From the NCBI GenBank assembly GCA_964448005.1, contig CAYUUW010000003.1, positions 1-56,862 of the forward strand: 56,862 bases of DNA. The letters run 5' to 3'. The notes under the pieces were generated by a model that was given only the letters and a program-made list of their open reading frames with translations, searched no databases and was not told the origin of the DNA. Source of the stretch: CAYUUW01 sp964448005 (GTDB taxonomy: Bacteria > Patescibacteriota > Gracilibacteria > UM-FILTER-43-11). Position numbers and translations under genes: made by a program. This document shows, in pieces, positions 15,958 through 24,342 of the stretch (positions are counted from its first letter, which is position 1; each line of letters opens with the position of its first letter).

Positions 15958-16791
15958 ATGAAATCCCCAAAAACCAGCTGGCTAGGCCTGAAAGAGGCTA
16001 TCCGAAAGAAAATGGCAGACTCCATCGGCAAAAGGCTGGAGCTGAAATTAGAGGAGGAGGGGATTCCGATTCAGCGTGGCTACCACATGGGCTTTATTTT
16101 GGACGGAAACAGGCGCTGGGGCAAAAAAAGAAGCAAGAGCAAAGGCGAAGGGCATCGGGAGGGGGCCAGGGTCGTGAGGGAGGAGATTCTCCCTTTCATT
16201 GCCCAACTCAAGCCCATCAAGGAGTGCAGCCTTTTCATTCTTGCCACGGCCAATTTGGAGAACCGCGACGAGGCCGAGCTGGAGGATTTGCAGAGGCTGA
16301 TTGTTAAAGAGAACGGCCCCCTGATCGAAACGGCAAAAAAGCACAACCTCCGCTATAGGCATGCGGGGGATTTGGAGGGGCTGCGCAAAAGGCTGCCTCG
16401 CATGGCGGCCGGGGTGGAGGAGATGGAGGAGGCCACCAAGGGGCACGAAGGGGGTCTTCTGGTGAACCTTTGCCTCAATTACGATGTCGAAACCGAACAG
16501 GCCTGGGCTTTGGAGGGGCTCATCAAAAAAGGGGTGTCGCTGAATTCCATGGAGCCTATGGCTAGGCAAGAGGCTGTCTTCGCAGCCCGCTGGATTCCAC
16601 GACCGGCGGACATTGTTTTCAGGTCGGGAGTTTACAACGAGCCGCGGCTTTCAAAATTCCTGGGCTCCCGCCCCGACGACGGCTTCGCCTACCTGGCCTT
16701 CGCCAAGCAGCTGCTGCCCAGCATTCGCCCCAGGCACTTGGCTTGGCACTTGATGAAGTTCACCCAAAGAAAGCAAAATTTGGGCAAATAA
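15958..16791 (+). CDS. uppS: Divergent cis-prenyltransferase (undecaprenyl diphosphate synthase family)
   Basis: A 277-residue protein matching the cis-isoprenyl transferase family in order: MGFILDGNRRWGKKR (catalytic Asp at about 49, usual MDGNGRW), GHREGA, FILATANLENR (usual FSTENW.R), LCLNYDVETE (usual NYGGR.E), and IVFRSGVYNEPRLSKFL (usual RTSGE.RLSNFL). Such enzymes make the C55 lipid carrier for cell-wall and glycan export. The N-terminus has an extra basic helix of about 40 residues, and several motif positions are unusual, so product length is uncertain. A TGTAAAAT box about 30 bases upstream could be an extended -10. Confidence 0.85.
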   Translation: MKSPKTSWLGLKEAIRKKMADSIGKRLELKLEEEGIPIQRGYHMGFILDGNRRWGKKRSKSKGEGHREGARVVREEILPFIAQLKPIKECSLFILATANLENRDEAELEDLQRLIVKENGPLIETAKKHNLRYRHAGDLEGLRKRLPRMAAGVEEMEEATKGHEGGLLVNLCLNYDVETEQAWALEGLIKKGVSLNSMEPMARQEAVFAARWIPRPADIVFRSGVYNEPRLSKFLGSRPDDGFAYLAFAKQLLPSIRPRHLAWHLMKFTQRKQNLGK

Positions 16792-16832
16792 AGGCTTTCC
16801 GGCCCTCTTTCTTGTTCCATTAATCTCCGGCC

Positions 16833-17558
16833 ATGAAAGAACCCTCTTCCCAAAAGCAAAGCTTCCGGCAAAAGATGCAGGGCAGCATCGCCCATCTTCA
16901 GGCCAAAAAGAAAGTCCTTTTCCTCACCACCTCCAACCGCTGGGCGGGCGAAGAGGGCGGCGAAATGCCAAAAAGCACTCGGCTGGCCCACGCCATGGCT
17001 GAACGCATCGGGCCTGAGAAGGTCGCCATCCTCGATGTCGCCAAGCTCAACATCGCTCCTTGCGAGGGCAACGTCTCCACGGCTCGGGGAAACACCTGCG
17101 GCCTGCGCGAGGCGAAGCTCGACGATCCGCAGAAGAACCCGAGCGGCCATCACCGCTGCTGGGCGAGCCTGAACCACCCGGATGACGAGCTGTGGAAGGT
17201 GAGCCAGGCCCTTTTGGAATCTGAGGCGGTGGTCTTTTTCGCTTCTGTGCGCTGGGGGCAGGCCAATGCCCACTACCAAAAGCTCATCGAGCGGCTCACT
17301 TGGCTGGAGAATCGTCATTCCACGCTGGGCGAAAGCAATCTGCTGCAAAACATCGAGGCGGGGCTGATCCTCGTCGGCCAGAACTGGAGGGGGCCCCAGG
17401 TGCTGCAGGCCCAAAAGGAAGTGCTGGGATTCTTCGGCTTCCGCTTGCCCGAGGCATTGTGGTGGAACTGGCAGTATTCCCAGGACTCCGGTGAGGAGTC
17501 AGACGACTCTTACAAGCAGGCAGCCGTAGACTTTGAGGAGATTCTCAATTCCTTTTGA
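16833..17558 (+). CDS. NADPH-dependent FMN reductase / flavodoxin-fold oxidoreductase
   Basis: A 241-residue protein with a flavodoxin-like fold: KKKVLFLTTSNRW (first strand and phosphate loop), STRLAHAMAERIG, VAILDVAKLNIAPCEGN, a polar DPQKNPSG...HPDDELWKVSQALLESEAVVFFASVRWGQANAHYQKLIERL (usual 'D.virplYw.g.pa.lK.fiDR' region), and LILVGQNW. Likely reduces flavin or quinones. It follows the prenyltransferase by about 40 bases and may share its transcript. Confidence 0.75.
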   Translation: MKEPSSQKQSFRQKMQGSIAHLQAKKKVLFLTTSNRWAGEEGGEMPKSTRLAHAMAERIGPEKVAILDVAKLNIAPCEGNVSTARGNTCGLREAKLDDPQKNPSGHHRCWASLNHPDDELWKVSQALLESEAVVFFASVRWGQANAHYQKLIERLTWLENRHSTLGESNLLQNIEAGLILVGQNWRGPQVLQAQKEVLGFFGFRLPEALWWNWQYSQDSGEESDDSYKQAAVDFEEILNSF

Positions 17559-17594
17559 GCAGCTGCTGATCATTTGAATCAATTGCGAGTGAGC

Positions 17595-17654
17595 AATTAC
17601 GAATTGCGAGTTAAACACCGTAACTTCTCCGCTCGTGACTCGCAATTCGTAATT
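17595..17654. repeat. Intergenic inverted repeat, GAGTTACGAATT family
   Basis: AATTACGAATTGCGAGT (17595-17611) and ACTCGCAATTCGTAATT (17638-17654) are perfect 17-bp inverted copies around a 26-nt spacer, followed by AAAAAA. Same family as the elements near 7511, 18854, 47035 and 49899. Confidence 0.75.
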
Positions 17655-17714
17655 AAAAAAGCAGTGCCAGAAATGATTTATGTTATTATCCGCACGAAAA
17701 ATTAAAATAAAAAT

Positions 17715-18365
17715 ATGAAATACCGCATCGGAGTCATGGGTTCGGCCTCCGGGCCAACGCTTCGGGTTCAGGAAACGATCACCAAATCCATCATGGTGGG
17801 GCAGGAGATTGCCCGTTCGGGCTGCATCCTGGTCAACGGGGCCTGCCCGGGCCTGCCGGATGAGGCGGCCTTTGGGGCCAAAAACGCCGGCGGCATGACG
17901 ATGGGCATTTCGCCGGCTTTTAGCCTGAAGGAGCACACCGAAAAGTACAAATCGCCCGACGACAACCTGGACATCATTATTTTCACCGGCATGGGGCTGA
18001 TGGAGCGTGATCTGATCAACATTCGCAGTTCCGACGCTATCATTGTCCTGGGGGGCGGAATAGGCACGCTGAACGAGTTCGCCGTGGCTTTCGACGAAGA
18101 GAAAGTGGTGGGTGTGCTCACCGGCACAGGGGGCGTTTCCGACCATGTTCCTGAGATTCTCAGGATCTGCGGACGGAAAATGGAGGATTTTTTGATCTTC
18201 GATTCCGAGCCCAAGGCCTTGGTCCAAAAGGTCGTGGAGCGGCTGAGGACTGTGGGAAGCTCCATCGCCAAGGACCAGCGGGTGCTCGGGCTGGATCTCA
18301 CGGACGACTCTTCCGAGGCCCAAAAAGCTCTGGCGGAAAACGCAGCTTTCCCCCTGAAGAACTAG
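17715..18365 (+). CDS. LOG/SLOG-family nucleotide-binding protein
   Basis: A 216-residue Rossmann-like protein: YRIGVMGSASGPT at the N-terminus, SGCILVNGACPGLPDEAAFGAKNAGG, and GGGIGTLNEF, the family's PGGxGTxxE motif with the first Pro replaced by Gly. The LOG/TIGR00725 group includes nucleotide 5'-monophosphate phosphoribohydrolases and other nucleotide-sensing proteins. Whether this one is a hydrolase is not certain. The upstream gap holds an inverted repeat and an AT-rich leader ending AAAATATG. Confidence 0.8.
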   Translation: MKYRIGVMGSASGPTLRVQETITKSIMVGQEIARSGCILVNGACPGLPDEAAFGAKNAGGMTMGISPAFSLKEHTEKYKSPDDNLDIIIFTGMGLMERDLINIRSSDAIIVLGGGIGTLNEFAVAFDEEKVVGVLTGTGGVSDHVPEILRICGRKMEDFLIFDSEPKALVQKVVERLRTVGSSIAKDQRVLGLDLTDDSSEAQKALAENAAFPLKN

Positions 18366-18420
18366 TCCTTTCTGCAAGAAAGAGCCTGTCCGTGTCCAAA
18401 GGCCTGCGTCGGTCAAAAGG

Positions 18421-18843
18421 TCAGGGTTTTTTGCCGCAAGCCTTTTCCACCTCCTTCACGCACTTTTCCAGCCCCTTCTTCACCTCGTGCTCCCAAAAGC
18501 GCAGCACGGCGATTCCTTGGCGGCCCAGCTCCAGATCGGTCTCCAGATCCCGCTCCACATTGCGGCGAATCTTGGGCAGCCAGTATNNNNNNNNNNATTT
18601 TTTGTTCGTTTTGGGCGGACGGTAGCACAGCGGGCACTGGTGCCAAAAGCAGCCATCCACGAAAACCGCTAGCTTCGCTCTGCCAAAATACAGGTCCGGC
18701 TTGCCTTTCAGCGCAGAATGGACCCGGTAGCCTCGCAGCCCTTCGGCCCACAGTGCTCGGCGCAGCAGCCATTCTGGGCTCGTGTTCTTGCCGCGGATGC
18801 GGGACATCAGCTGGCTGCGCTGCTTTTTGGTGATGCGGTCCAT
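18421..18843 (-). CDS. vsr: Very short patch repair endonuclease Vsr (contains a 10-N gap)
   Basis: Nicks DNA next to T:G mismatches created by deamination of 5-methylcytosine. Seen: MSRIRGKNTSPEWLLRRAL, GKPDLYFGRAKLAVFVDGCFWHQCPLCYR, PPKTN, YWLPKIRRNVERD and AVLRFWEHE, a complete Vsr pattern with catalytic Asp and Cys/His zinc ligands. An N block splits the codons between PKTNKK and YWLPKI; family members have almost no residues there, so the gap is probably artificial. No cytosine-5 methyltransferase gene is in the window. Confidence 0.93.
   Translation of the reverse strand: MDRITKKQRSQLMSRIRGKNTSPEWLLRRALWAEGLRGYRVHSALKGKPDLYFGRAKLAVFVDGCFWHQCPLCYRPPKTNKKXXXXYWLPKIRRNVERDLETDLELGRQGIAVLRFWEHEVKKGLEKCVKEVEKACGKKP
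18587..18596. other. Assembly gap (10 N) inside vsr
   Basis: The frame is kept across the Ns only by the chosen gap length. Comparison with the conserved PKTN-x-YW spacing of Vsr suggests the contig ends abut or overlap. Confidence 0.9.
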
Positions 18844-18853
18844 TAAGCCGGCA

Positions 18854-18925
18854 AAGTTACGAATTACGAGTTTGATAATTATGAATTAGCCGCATTCAGA
18901 AAAACTCGTGACTCGTGACTCGTAA
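18854..18925. repeat. Intergenic element, GAGTTACGAATT family
   Basis: AGTTACGAATTACGAGTTT on the left and AAACTCGTGACTCGTGACTCGTAATTAA-like sequence on the right, around an AT-rich centre; ACGAGTTT/AAACTCGT are inverted copies. Lies between vsr and the SOD gene stop. Confidence 0.6.
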
Positions 18926-19507
18926 TTAATTTTTCATGGCCATCTCCAGCCGTTTTTCGGCCTGCTCCCAGTCCACGCTTTTCATGAAGGCCTCCATGTA
19001 GTCCGGCTTCTTCAGGCCGTAGTCGCTGATGAAGGCGTGCTCCCACATGTCCATCACCAGAATCGGCGCGCAGCCAGCCAGGTGATTGGTGGCGTGGTCG
19101 TCGATCCACACGTTCATCAGCCGATCGGCTTGCTTGTCGTAGTACATCACCGTCCATCCGATGCCCCGGAGCGAGGCGCTTTCGGTGAAGTTCTTTTTCG
19201 ACTTTTCGCCCGATCCGAAGCTTTCGGCCATTTTCTTGCCCAGCATGGAGCCGCTGTCCAGTTTCTTTTCCTCTTTGCTCATGTTGCCGAAATACAGCTC
19301 ATGCAAGCGCATCCCATTGAATTCCCAGCCGAAGCGCCGCTTCATTTCATTCAGCTCGGGGGTACCGCTCTGCGCCTCTTTCAGCTTCTCCAGAAGAAGA
19401 TTGCTGTTGTTCACGTAGCCATTGTACAGGGTGAAATGATTGCTCAGGAGAGTGTCGCTGAACCCGGGGGTGCCCAGAAGATGGGAAAAGTCCATGGCTT
19501 TGTACAT
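18926..19507 (-). CDS. Fe/Mn superoxide dismutase, divergent
   Basis: A 193-residue protein with the iron/manganese SOD layout. Likely metal ligands are His24 (LSNHFTLYNGYV), His69 (FNGMRLHELYFGN), Asp153 and His157 (LVMDMWEHAFISDYG), and the substrate-gate Tyr28 is present. It removes superoxide. The central region is shortened and polar (EEKKLDSGSMLGKKMAESFGSGEKSKKN) compared with classical SODs. Metal preference cannot be assigned. No signal peptide is visible. A second in-frame Met (residue 5) is an alternative start. Confidence 0.88.
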   Translation of the reverse strand: MYKAMDFSHLLGTPGFSDTLLSNHFTLYNGYVNNSNLLLEKLKEAQSGTPELNEMKRRFGWEFNGMRLHELYFGNMSKEEKKLDSGSMLGKKMAESFGSGEKSKKNFTESASLRGIGWTVMYYDKQADRLMNVWIDDHATNHLAGCAPILVMDMWEHAFISDYGLKKPDYMEAFMKSVDWEQAEKRLEMAMKN

Positions 19508-19558
19508 TTGGAGCGGGGGTTAGGGGGTGCTTTCGGGCATGGCCAAATTCCAGCGGCT

Positions 19559-20095
19559 TTATTCCAGGAACCGGAAACTGCTTAGCATTTTCTGGAACGT
19601 TTCCATTTCAGATTCCTGTCCGCTGAACTGGATTCGGTTGTCCTGGTTCCATGCGTCAGGATATTCCGAGAGCTGAACGAAAACCAGCACCTTTCCATCG
19701 TCCAGTTTCCACAGCCGCTGCTCAGCCTTCTTGCCGCCTACCATCGTCTCGGTGAGGGTGGGGTCGGAAGGCAGGCCAAAATCCAATTCGCCTTTGGGCA
19801 ATACGCCCATGCGGGCTCCGGAATCCGAATTGCTGAAGAAGGCATGGTAGGCCCCAAAAGCCTCTCCTTCAGAGCGGGTCCAGTCTTGCGGATGCCTCAA
19901 GGAGAAGGCCATTTCAGGCTTGGAGAATTCGAGCCAAGAAGCTTCGTCCAATTCAATGCCTGGAGCTTCTTGCCCGGCATCCGCTTTGCCGCCGGGGGCT
20001 TGCTGGGGCAGGCCTTCGGTGCTTTTGGGTTCCCAGGAGCATGCGGAAAGAATAAGCAGGAGGCCAAGCGCAATGGGCAAATGCTTTGAGTTCAT
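19559..20095 (-). CDS. Lipoprotein with PsbP-like domain, unknown role
   Basis: A 178-residue protein. MNSKHLPIALGLLLILSACS is a lipoprotein signal peptide with lipobox LSAC and a lipidated Cys at 19. A disordered Gly/Ala/Gln linker follows, then a PsbP/DUF1795-like domain (FSKPEMAFSLRHPQDW...VFVQLSEYP...FQKMLSSFRFLE). A very similar domain ends the large anti-sigma-like protein at 39541-41637 (YNFSLQFPRSWAGY...LQTFSLE). Probably exposed on the outer face of the membrane. Confidence 0.75.
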   Translation of the reverse strand: MNSKHLPIALGLLLILSACSWEPKSTEGLPQQAPGGKADAGQEAPGIELDEASWLEFSKPEMAFSLRHPQDWTRSEGEAFGAYHAFFSNSDSGARMGVLPKGELDFGLPSDPTLTETMVGGKKAEQRLWKLDDGKVLVFVQLSEYPDAWNQDNRIQFSGQESEMETFQKMLSSFRFLE

Positions 20096-20205
20096 GAGGA
20101 GTGGGTTTAAGCTAGTTCAGAGGATACTCCGTTCGTCCATTCGCCGCAATTGGATAGCTTTTGACGGGTTCCCCAGGCGCGTTTCGGCCATTCTTGCGTT
20201 TGAGC

Positions 20206-20234
20206 TTTGCTTTTCCAAGGATTCTCCTTATAAT
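20206..20234 (+). promoter_or_regulatory. Sigma-70-type promoter
   Basis: TTTGCT (20206), 17-nt spacer, TATAAT (20229-20234). Start of transcription about 20241, 29 bases before the ATG of the 665-residue protein. Confidence 0.65.
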
Positions 20235-20269
20235 TGACCCCTGCTCTCCGCTCATCTTAAATCTCAGCC

Positions 20270-22267
20270 ATGGCTTATTCGAACTTTAGTTTGGATTTGC
20301 CCTCCCCCCTTGCCCTTGCGGACCGATTGGATCGTTTTTTGGAGGACTTTGACGAAGGCAGAGAAAATGCCCCCAAGCTGGAGTTGGATCTTGCCCAGCT
20401 CACCGAGGAGGAAATTGACCAGATGGTTGATTTCCTTCGCGGGTCGCTCATTCAGATTCTGGAAGGCAATCGCTTCGACCCCCGCCAGGGCGGATATTTG
20501 CAGTTGGGGCTGCTGAGGCCGGGGCAGGGGAATGTGGAGTTTGCCAAGAAGCGCGCCGATGAATTTGCCCATAGGGCCAGGAAGATACTGAAGGAGGCGC
20601 TGCAAAATGGACGGCTTGACCCGGCGCATTGCGAAGAGATGAAAAGGACCATTGGCAAAGTCCATGAAGAGGTCAAGAACGCCGCATCCAAAAAAACACA
20701 TTTCCAAACGGGGCTTGCGGGAACCGTCAGGAATTTTTTGAGGTATTGCGTGGGCCACATCCATCTGAAGGCAGCGGCGGAGCTGGGCCCAGCAGAGCTT
20801 CGGGAGCAGGCCAGGAGGAAGGTTTTTGCGGCCTTCAGCCTTTCGCTGTGCCAGCGGGTTTCCGCGGTGATGGTTAGGGATTTGGAGCAAGAGGGCCTTT
20901 CCAGGAAGGGATTGGAGGAGCTGGCGACCCATTTGGATCTGTTTCTGGAGGCATTCCAGGACACCTCTTTTGCGGAGCCTGATTCCGAAGATGGAGAAGC
21001 AGGGCCTGATTCTGGCCAAAACGCCTCCCAGGAGGCCCTCTCTCTCTTTCATCAGCTTGTCGCCGATCTTCCTCCTGCCTGGCGGAGCAAACTCAAGGAT
21101 GCGCAGGCTTTCGAGAGGGTCTTTAGGCAAAACCTGAGCTCCAGAAGGGGGATAGAGCAGGCAGACTATTCCTCCCTCCACTCCTTCTTCCTTCAGGAGA
21201 TTGCGGAGAAGCTGGGCGCTGATGGGCATTACGAGGTTTCGGCCAGGGACGAACGCTTCTTGCTTGGGAATGACTATGTTTCGATGTCGCCTTCCTCCAA
21301 GGATCTGGCTGAACTGCTGAACCATGAATTCTACGCAGGCCTGAATGCGGTTTCCCCCGAGGCTGTGGGGCGCTGGATGCAGAAAGAAAAGGCAGAGGCT
21401 CCTCCAGCCTCTCCTGGGGCGCCCTCCTCCGACCTTCCCTCTGCCGCTTCCAGGGCTTCTGAAATTCTGCCTCCCGCTCAGCGGCCGGATCTTCTGGCGG
21501 AGCCTCTGGCCGCATTGTCTGCCGAGTGGCAGCCTGTTTACTTGCCTTCTGCCGCTGCCCACCAAATCAGAAGAGCCAAAATGGTTCTGGAATGCTTTCA
21601 TGCAGGAAACGGACAGTACATTATAGGCCCCGTACTGGTCCATGCCCTGATCCAATCCATCGAAAGATGCGGCAACAATAAAATAGCCTCCCTGCTGCTG
21701 ACTTTCCTGAGATCCATCACTGAAAACCTCTCCCTAAGGGCAGCAAGAAGAGATGAGGACCAGACCCATCAGAAAATTGTCCAGTACTCAGAGTTCATTT
21801 CGCCTGCGGTTCAGGCAGTCCTTCAGGATGGCCTGGAGGCCTTTTTGGAGGCTTGGGAAAGGGAGATGGAAGCAGGGTACTTCCTTCCTGCTGCCGAAGA
21901 TCCTTTGGAGGAGCTTGTTTTGGAAATCGAAAATTTGGATGAGAGGCTCGCTTCTCAGCTGATGCGGGAAAATGTCAGAATCTCTTCGGGCGCCGAAGCC
22001 GAAGCTCAGCTTTTGGGCCTCCAGGAGAGCATCCGGACAGAACTGGGGGAGGGCAATTTCGGGAGGGTCCAGGAGTTGTCCGGCCAAGCCTTGGCTCTGC
22101 AGGCTCAAATAAAAGAGGGAAAGACGGACGTGCGCGAAAGAATGGAGAGAATCCGAGGGGCGCAGGCTGAAATTGGGCGATTGCGCGCCGTCCTACGGGA
22201 GGCGGAAGGCTCGATTTCCGCCGTTCGGCAGGCGGCGGATCGTTTGGCGGCCGATGAAGAGGCGTAA
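20270..22267 (+). CDS. Large helical hypothetical protein
   Basis: A 665-residue protein that I do not recognise. It is almost all alpha-helical and charged, with no signal peptide or membrane segment. A Pro/Ala/Ser linker (about residues 375-410, PPASPGAPSSDLPSAAS) divides it, and the last 100 residues are coiled coil (MERIRGAQAEIGRLRAVLREAEGS). A good promoter lies upstream. It has the style of the coiled-coil proteins at 9786 and 37575, perhaps lineage-specific cytoplasmic or structural proteins. Confidence 0.75.
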   Translation: MAYSNFSLDLPSPLALADRLDRFLEDFDEGRENAPKLELDLAQLTEEEIDQMVDFLRGSLIQILEGNRFDPRQGGYLQLGLLRPGQGNVEFAKKRADEFAHRARKILKEALQNGRLDPAHCEEMKRTIGKVHEEVKNAASKKTHFQTGLAGTVRNFLRYCVGHIHLKAAAELGPAELREQARRKVFAAFSLSLCQRVSAVMVRDLEQEGLSRKGLEELATHLDLFLEAFQDTSFAEPDSEDGEAGPDSGQNASQEALSLFHQLVADLPPAWRSKLKDAQAFERVFRQNLSSRRGIEQADYSSLHSFFLQEIAEKLGADGHYEVSARDERFLLGNDYVSMSPSSKDLAELLNHEFYAGLNAVSPEAVGRWMQKEKAEAPPASPGAPSSDLPSAASRASEILPPAQRPDLLAEPLAALSAEWQPVYLPSAAAHQIRRAKMVLECFHAGNGQYIIGPVLVHALIQSIERCGNNKIASLLLTFLRSITENLSLRAARRDEDQTHQKIVQYSEFISPAVQAVLQDGLEAFLEAWEREMEAGYFLPAAEDPLEELVLEIENLDERLASQLMRENVRISSGAEAEAQLLGLQESIRTELGEGNFGRVQELSGQALALQAQIKEGKTDVRERMERIRGAQAEIGRLRAVLREAEGSISAVRQAADRLAADEEA

Positions 22268-22338
22268 GATTGACTTATTTTTGCTTGGCCGCCGCCGCGG
22301 ATTTCTTTATTCTGATTCGGCTCCCAAAAAAAGCTTTT

Positions 22339-22617
22339 ATGCAGGAACCCGAATCCGCCGCTTTTAAAATCCGGGTTTGCATGGGTGGCCGCTGCCGCAT
22401 GAATTTTGCCGAAGATCTTCTTAAAATCGCCCAAAAGGCAGCGGGTGAAAGCGCCTCTGTTGCGGTGGAGCCCCGCCCCTGCCTGGACCAATGCGAAAAG
22501 GGCCCGAATGTGGAGATTGTTCAGGCTCCAGCGGGCGAAGCCGTCCAAATCCTCAATGGCGTGACGCCCAATCAGATGGCTCAGCTCAGCCGAAGCCTGC
22601 TGGAGGAAAAAGCATGA
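22339..22617 (+). CDS. Thioredoxin-like [2Fe-2S] ferredoxin
   Basis: A 92-residue NuoE-like/thioredoxin-fold ferredoxin. Four Cys sit in the family pattern: VCMGGRC (C-x4-C) and, about 35 residues later, PCLDQC (C-x3-C) followed by EKGPNVEI. It would carry one electron on a [2Fe-2S] cluster; the partner is unknown. I chose the ATG at 22339 because it starts the homologous region. Its 3' end overlaps the opposite-strand 123-residue gene by 37 bases. Confidence 0.85.
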   Translation: MQEPESAAFKIRVCMGGRCRMNFAEDLLKIAQKAAGESASVAVEPRPCLDQCEKGPNVEIVQAPAGEAVQILNGVTPNQMAQLSRSLLEEKA

Positions 22618-22952
22618 TGGGAAGGATTCTCCCGACTCCTTCCCCTCGTTCGCCTGGAGCCAGAATGGGCGATTTCCAGCGCAGCCATCAGCCTCTCTTT
22701 ATGCTGCTGCTGCTCCAGGGTCAATCTCAGGTTGATGTCGGCGAACAGCGGCTGGTCCTCGCGGGCCAAAATGTATTCCCGGCTGCTCTCGCTCAGGGCG
22801 TTTGCTACGCGGAGCTCATTCTGGCTCACCAGTCCCAGGTCCTCCAGGATGCGGCTGTGCTTCAGAACAAAATAGAGCCTCCTCAAAGGATCTTGCCTGT
22901 CCCACTGGCGAATGGCGCTGGAGCCTTTGCTTTTTTTGAGCAGGGGTGCCAT
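22581..22952 (-). CDS. Hypothetical protein, 123 residues
   Basis: Basic, mostly helical protein (LRRLYFVLKHSRILEDLGLVSQNELRVANAL...LRLTLEQQQHKERLMAALEIA) with a basic Ser/Arg-rich tail. No family recognised. Strong support comes from a consensus promoter on the same strand just upstream (22970-22998) that would give a leader of about 10 bases. The tail overlaps the end of the ferredoxin gene on the other strand. Confidence 0.65.
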   Translation of the reverse strand: MAPLLKKSKGSSAIRQWDRQDPLRRLYFVLKHSRILEDLGLVSQNELRVANALSESSREYILAREDQPLFADINLRLTLEQQQHKERLMAALEIAHSGSRRTRGRSRENPSHHAFSSSRLRLS

Positions 22953-22969
22953 GGGAAATAATTCTATGC

Positions 22970-22998
22970 ATTATATCATCTTAAAACTCTTTTTTCAA
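22970..22998 (-). promoter_or_regulatory. Near-consensus sigma-70 promoter (minus strand)
   Basis: Read on minus: TTGAAA (22998-22993), 17-nt spacer, TATAAT (22975-22970). Transcription would start about 22963, only some 10 bases before the ATG at 22952. Confidence 0.8.
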
Positions 22999-23082
22999 GC
23001 GATTGTTACTCACTTTGCCTCCTGCCCCCTTCCCTGCGAGGCTTCTTGGCGGCTTAATTGAGGCTGCACCTGTCTTCAAAAT

Positions 23083-24234
23083 ATGAATTACTACGAACGC
23101 TCCTTGGAGCTGCACCAAAAGCATCGGGGCAAGATCGAGATTCGATCGAAAGTCCCGCTGGAAAGCAAAGATGACCTGAGCCTGGCCTACACCCCCGGCG
23201 TGGCCGAGCCTTGCCGCCGGATCCACGCCGATCCGGCTCTGGTGAACCGCTACACCAATCGAGGAAATACCGTCGCCGTGATCACCGACGGCACGGCCGT
23301 GCTGGGCCTGGGCGACATTGGCCCGCAGGCCGGCCTCCCTGTGATGGAGGGCAAATGCCTGCTTTTCAAGGAATTCGCAGGCATCGACGCCATTCCCATT
23401 CTCCTGGGCACCAAAGACGTCGACGAGATCGTCCGGACCATCCAGCATATCGCCCCCACTTTCGGCGGTATCAATCTAGAGGACATTTCCGCCCCGCGCT
23501 GCTTCGAAATCGAGCAGCGGCTGATCGAGTCGCTGAACATTCCCGTGTTCCACGACGACCAGCATGGAACGGCCATTGTGGTGCTGGCAGGCCTCATCAA
23601 TGCCCTCAAATTGACCGGGCGCAAGCTGAAAGAGTCTCGCATCGTCGTCAACGGCGTGGGGGCGGCCGGGGTGGCCATCACCCGGCTGCTGATCGCGTAC
23701 GGGGCCAATCCTGCCCTTTTCTTCCTCTGCGACAGCAAAGGGACCATCTACAAGGGGCGAGGGGACCTTAATCCCGTCAAGGAGGAGCTGGCCCGCATCA
23801 CAAACGCCGAAAGCATCCAAGGCGGCTTGGCCCAGATCATGGAGGGTGCGGATGTGTTCATTGGCGTTTCCCAGCCTCGGCTGGTCACCCCGGAAATGGT
23901 CCGGAGCATGGCCAAGGACTCCATTGTTTTCGCCATGGCCAATCCCGAGCCGGAGATCCTGCCTGATTTGGCCCGCCAAGCCGGAGCGGCTATTGCGGCC
24001 ACCGGCCGCAGCGATTTCCCCAACCAGATCAACAACGTGCTGGGCTTTCCAGGCATTTTCCGTGGCGTGCTGGATGCCGGGCTTACCCGGATCACCCAGG
24101 AGATCAAGTTTCTGGCTGCCGAAACTATTGCAGAATCCGTGGAGCGCCCCACTCCCGAAATGATCATTCCCAATGCCTTGGATCGGAGCGTCGCCAAAAG
24201 GATCGGCGAAGCCATTGTAGGCCTTTCCCGCTAA
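23083..24234 (+). CDS. NAD(P)-dependent malic enzyme
   Basis: A 383-residue malic enzyme without the C-terminal phosphotransacetylase-like extension: LAYTPGVAEPCRRI (catalytic Tyr), GKCLLFKEFAGIDAIPI (catalytic Lys), FGGINLEDISAPRCFEIE and VFHDDQHGTAIV (metal-binding Asp), and VVNGVGAAGVAITRLL (Rossmann loop). It decarboxylates malate to pyruvate, giving NAD(P)H and a link between C4 and C3 metabolism. Cofactor choice is not certain. A bidirectional terminator follows. Confidence 0.95.
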   Translation: MNYYERSLELHQKHRGKIEIRSKVPLESKDDLSLAYTPGVAEPCRRIHADPALVNRYTNRGNTVAVITDGTAVLGLGDIGPQAGLPVMEGKCLLFKEFAGIDAIPILLGTKDVDEIVRTIQHIAPTFGGINLEDISAPRCFEIEQRLIESLNIPVFHDDQHGTAIVVLAGLINALKLTGRKLKESRIVVNGVGAAGVAITRLLIAYGANPALFFLCDSKGTIYKGRGDLNPVKEELARITNAESIQGGLAQIMEGADVFIGVSQPRLVTPEMVRSMAKDSIVFAMANPEPEILPDLARQAGAAIAATGRSDFPNQINNVLGFPGIFRGVLDAGLTRITQEIKFLAAETIAESVERPTPEMIIPNALDRSVAKRIGEAIVGLSR

Positions 24235-24270
24235 AGAAGGCCTAACTTTTCAAGGCTTTCCGCCAATAGA

Positions 24271-24319
24271 AAAAATCCGTCCTTCGACAAGCCGACAGGC
24301 AGGCTCAGGGCGGATTTTT
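24271..24319. terminator. Bidirectional terminator built on a dispersed palindrome
   Basis: AAAAATCCGTCC and GGGCGGATTTTT pair around a loop holding CCTTCGACAAG...CAGGCTCAGGG. It lies between convergent genes. The loop is a variant of the widespread CCTTCGACAGGCTCAGG repeat seen in many bacterial genomes, here used as part of a terminator. Confidence 0.75.
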
Positions 24320-24342
24320 GCTGTCAGGTTGAGAGCTGGGAA

